DNA of 64,000 bases, from the NCBI GenBank assembly GCA_030147755.1, contig JASBUW010000164.1:1-64000 (forward strand), given 5' to 3'. Under the pieces are notes generated by a model, which saw only the letters and a program-made list of their open reading frames with translations, was not told where the DNA came from and did no database searches. This stretch comes from Parachlamydiaceae bacterium (GTDB taxonomy: Bacteria; Chlamydiota; Chlamydiia; Chlamydiales; Parachlamydiaceae). Shown one piece after another: positions 61,640 through 64,000 of this stretch. The position numbers and the translations under genes are program-made. Positions within the stretch are counted from its first letter, which is position 1. Each line of letters starts with the position of its first letter.

Positions 61640-63181
61640 ATGTCTAAAAGAGCAAAACTCCAAGCAGATACTGTCATTCAAGATGAGCAAGCAACAGTAA
61701 TTGGATTGCATTCTGTAAAAAATATGCTTGGACATGAACGTCAACTAAGTTTGTTTAGTGAATATGATTTGGAATCTTTTAGCAAAACATATGGGATTAA
61801 AATCAAGGATGAAATAAGTCGCTTTGGAATCGATTTAACAGACATTCAAGCTTGTTTGATGGAAGGACTTCTGAGAGGCTTTACAGCAACAAAATATAAA
61901 GGAAATATAGAGCCTAAAGAGACAAATAACTTTATCCAAGAAAAGTATACCTTTGGGCAATTACCATCTATTTATAAATATATTAAGGAAATACCTTGCC
62001 TTAGAGTAACTCAATCTCAAATTCTAGAATGGGCAGGAATTAATAAGAGATCATTTGCAGAAAAAGAACGCGCTATTGATGCTTTAAAACATTTAGGAAC
62101 AGCACAGTATTGTTTTTACTATGAACGATTAACTCTAGATAAAAATGGAGTTGCTGAAAAAGATTCGACAGGCAAATGGAAGAAAGAAGAAGTTTTTACA
62201 GTCGATACACTCTTTTCTATAAAAGAAATTCGAGAAGCGGGAAAGCTTCAGTATTACGAAATCATCCCCAGCCCTATTTTTTTGGATCAGAAAGATAGTT
62301 ACTTCATGTTAGTGCCTTATAATTGGCGTGAAGAAGTAAGAGCTTTAGTGGGAAATAAAAAAGCCTCTTCTTATACCTTTCGATTTCTTATTTTTTTACG
62401 TTATCAATATGAAATGAGGCGACGTAACCAAAAAGATCTAAATCAGCAAACAACTCTTAAGTGGGGCTGGGAAGAGATTGCAGTAGCTCTTAAAATGCCT
62501 GAATCAGTTTATAAGCGGAAAAAAGAAAGAGCTCGCAAAATCCTTGCGGATGCTTATTGGGTTGCACAGCAACTAGGTTATCTTAAAGATTATAAGCATG
62601 AAGGTGAGCTTGATATTTTAGTCTTTAATGAACAAAAATACATGCTAAATAAAAATAGTTATTATCAAACTGAAGAAATAAAAAAACTTGAAACACAATT
62701 ATTTTCTTCTGAAGCTATAGAGCTATTTGAATTCTTTCATAATGAAAAGCTACAAAAAGATCCAAAATACAAATTACCTATAGCAAAAACTAAGACTACA
62801 CATTTAGCAGATTTTGAGAAATTGCTAAAATTAAGATCGTTAGAAGATATTAAACGACTCATTAAATGGGGACTTAACTTAAAATTTTGGTGTAGTCAGT
62901 TAAGTACACCTGCTCGTTTAAGGCAAAATTTTAGCACTGCTTGGATAGAAATGACAAATGCTTCAACAAAAGGGGAAGGGGATCGTTTACAAGATAACAG
63001 AGAGATTGTTAGTCAGTTTCTTATGAGTAGTCAGTATATCAAACAGTCAAAAGTAAAAATAGAGCTTCTTAATTCATATGTTGAAATTGGATATGGTAGC
63101 CAACCAACTTGCATCTCTTATAAAGAAAAAGGATTTAAAGAAATGTTTGAAAATGCTCTAAGAAAATGGGGTTTAATTTAA
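61640..63181 (+). CDS. rep: Plasmid replication initiator (Rep_3-like)
   Basis: A 513-residue protein with a GAGGAAAG site. Two winged-helix-like regions are suggested: SQILEWAGINKRSFAEKERAI (about 130-150) and WEEIAVALKMPESVYKRKKERA (about 275-300). The order is that of Rep_3-family plasmid initiators, which bind iterons as monomers and open the origin. Its position directly after 17 iterons supports this. It is longer than typical (about 300-350) because of an added C-terminal helical region (about 340-513). The exact family is not proven by memory alone. Confidence 0.8.
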   Translation: MSKRAKLQADTVIQDEQATVIGLHSVKNMLGHERQLSLFSEYDLESFSKTYGIKIKDEISRFGIDLTDIQACLMEGLLRGFTATKYKGNIEPKETNNFIQEKYTFGQLPSIYKYIKEIPCLRVTQSQILEWAGINKRSFAEKERAIDALKHLGTAQYCFYYERLTLDKNGVAEKDSTGKWKKEEVFTVDTLFSIKEIREAGKLQYYEIIPSPIFLDQKDSYFMLVPYNWREEVRALVGNKKASSYTFRFLIFLRYQYEMRRRNQKDLNQQTTLKWGWEEIAVALKMPESVYKRKKERARKILADAYWVAQQLGYLKDYKHEGELDILVFNEQKYMLNKNSYYQTEEIKKLETQLFSSEAIELFEFFHNEKLQKDPKYKLPIAKTKTTHLADFEKLLKLRSLEDIKRLIKWGLNLKFWCSQLSTPARLRQNFSTAWIEMTNASTKGEGDRLQDNREIVSQFLMSSQYIKQSKVKIELLNSYVEIGYGSQPTCISYKEKGFKEMFENALRKWGLI

Positions 63182-63200
63182 ATAAATTCTTTTATTAATA

Positions 63201-63314
63201 GAGGGAATTGCAAAACTATTTGAGCGTTCTAGAATTGAATAAAATTTCGCTAGCTGGGGTTCTGATCAAGCATTATTCAATTCTAGAACGCTCAAATAGT
63301 TTTGCAATTCCCTC
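63201..63314. repeat. Very large perfect hairpin (42-bp stem, 30-base loop) after rep
   Basis: The 42 bases 63201-63242 are repeated exactly inverted at 63273-63314, starting 20 bases after the rep stop. With a small bulge the stem reaches about 50 bp. The loop holds GCTAGC and TGATCA. It shares the core TAGAATTGAA with the hairpin at 21165-21231. It may terminate rep transcription, act in replication or transfer, or be a miniature element. Confidence 0.8.
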
Positions 63315-63362
63315 AACTAATAAAAAATTTTCTCACTGAGATTCTAAGCAAATTTAAAAATT

Positions 63363-63683
63363 TCAAATAGATTTGAAAGAATTCCTTAGTTTTTTACCTT
63401 GTGTGAATTTGACGGTCGCTCTAGCTGGTATGATAATTGGGATTTCGGCTTTTTTTGGATTGCGCCCCACTTTTTGTTTTCTTTTCACAACTTCAAAAAC
63501 ACCAAATTCTCTAAACTCAAGCCGTTTACCCTTAGATAGATTAAATGTTATTTGATCTAAAAAAGCTTGGACAATTTGATGGACATCTTTGGGTTCTAAA
63601 TTTTTATCTTTAGCAATTGTGTTGATCAATTGTATTTTGGTGCTAGTTTTTTTCTTGGCCGAATTCAATTTGGACTTTTCCAT
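63363..63683 (-). CDS. HU/IHF-family DNA-binding protein
   Basis: A 106-residue protein with the HU/IHF fold: helix KIQLINTIAKDKNLEPKDVHQIVQAFLDQI, then LSKGKRLEFREFGVFEVVKRKQKVGRNPKK, with the GRNP arm motif, then PARATVKFTQGKKLRNS. The N-terminal basic extension (SKLNSAKKKTS) is extra. Such dimers bend DNA and assist replication initiation and recombination; next to an iteron origin it is probably an accessory factor. AGG precedes ATG 63683. Chlamydial plasmids and genomes carry such proteins. Confidence 0.9.
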   Translation of the reverse strand: MEKSKLNSAKKKTSTKIQLINTIAKDKNLEPKDVHQIVQAFLDQITFNLSKGKRLEFREFGVFEVVKRKQKVGRNPKKAEIPIIIPARATVKFTQGKKLRNSFKSI

Positions 63684-63766
63684 AAACCTAATCCCTTATA
63701 TAGATATGAAATTTAGGTTACATTGTCTTATCCTACTATTTTTCAAGCAAGTAGATACTTTGATAT

Positions 63767-64000
63767 TTAGCTTTTATCTATTGTATAATACTTTTGTCTT
63801 TTACTTCGGGGTTTATCTGGTTCTGTTTGAGATAATAATCCAGCGTCAAGCAATGGTTTTAAATAGGTCTTATAGAAAAGGCCACGATGTTTGATGTGCA
63901 AAAATTGCATAATTTCTTTAGTTGCACGGGGTTTTTGACAAAATTCAAGAAGCTTATCATGTGCACTTACTTGTATATCATGTGCACTATCATGTGCACT
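63767..64000 (-). CDS. C-terminus of a Fic- or AlbA/RecG-like protein, rest beyond window
   Basis: The frame is open from the right edge to a TAA at 63767 (77 residues). The end is a winged-helix-like domain (KLLEFCQKPRATKEIMQF, then YKTYLKPLLDAGLL and TEPDKPRSKRQKYY). This C-terminal domain is common to Fic proteins and to AlbA/AAA_4 transcription-regulator-like proteins. Before it lies a repeated linker SAHD-SAHD-IQV-SAHD, encoded by 12-bp AGTGCACATGAT repeats, which is also typical of those families. The N-terminal domain is outside the window, so the choice between Fic and AlbA type stays open. Confidence 0.7.
   Translation of the reverse strand, partial: SAHDSAHDIQVSAHDKLLEFCQKPRATKEIMQFLHIKHRGLFYKTYLKPLLDAGLLSQTEPDKPRSKRQKYYTIDKS

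Noticed and set aside
60866-61744. Long overlapping antisense frames in the iteron region (up to 292 codons) with repeated Ser-Gln-Val/His-Phe-Gly peptides
   Set aside because: They are translations of the 77-bp iteron units in three frames; there is no ribosome site and they overlap the rep start.
63589-63894. Plus-strand 101-codon frame across the HU gene start
   Set aside because: It lies opposite the HU/IHF gene and the edge gene, has no ribosome site, and its hydrophobic content follows from antisense A+T-rich DNA.
1-64000. tRNA or rRNA genes
   Set aside because: No cloverleaf-like G+C-rich segment or conserved rRNA sequence was noticed; a tRNA search program would settle it.

Overview
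This window looks like part of a large plasmid (or an integrated plasmid-like island) of an amoeba- or protist-associated member of the Chlamydiota, such as the Parachlamydiaceae or Simkaniaceae. The evidence is a ParA gene (27.8 kb) overlapping a homologue of the chlamydial plasmid protein pGP6-D (28.6 kb), integrases of the chlamydial plasmid pGP7-D/pGP8-D type, low G+C, and many secreted or eukaryote-like proteins (ankyrin, Sel1, EndoG-like nuclease). The genus is inferred; no rRNA or tRNA gene was seen.

Layout. 0-4.8 kb: the 5' 1598 codons of a giant RHS/YD-repeat protein running off the left edge. 5-13.6 kb: small secreted proteins, two tyrosine recombinases, a cytosolic chymotrypsin-fold protease with a cysteine nucleophile, decayed transposon pieces, and a more G+C-rich S9 peptidase that looks foreign. 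13.6-25 kb: an orphan Phd-type antitoxin, a zinc-ribbon protein, an SNF2 helicase fused to an Rrp8-like methyltransferase, an XRE regulator, a frameshifted PD-(D/E)XK nuclease, a broken integrase, and a nuclease-helicase with seven helicase-associated repeats. This is probably a DNA-processing or defence neighbourhood. 25-41.6 kb: an ankyrin protein, the partition pair, and a block of probable host-interaction or surface proteins with several duplications and decayed copies.

41.5-59.8 kb: one nearly continuous minus-strand F-type conjugation operon in the order traA-L-E-K-B-dsb-V-C-S26 peptidase-W-trbC-U-N-F-H-G-D, mostly joined by 4-16 bp overlaps, with a promoter candidate and inverted repeat upstream of traA. 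No relaxase is visible, so a complete mating system would need one outside the window. 60-64 kb: the replication region, with 17 iterons arranged mostly as pairs in a 77-bp higher-order repeat, a replication initiator gene, a 42-bp perfect hairpin directly after it, an HU/IHF-like protein, and the C-terminus of a Fic- or AlbA-type protein.

The most unusual items are: (1) the protease with an apparent His-Asp-Cys triad and a 3C-protease-like His pocket; (2) the SNF2-Rrp8 methyltransferase fusion, next to and overlapping a truncated zinc-ribbon array; (3) 13-8-13 loxP-like sites with a shared arm, just upstream of each of two related integrase genes; (4) large perfect hairpins with a common core; (5) the 77-bp iteron architecture.
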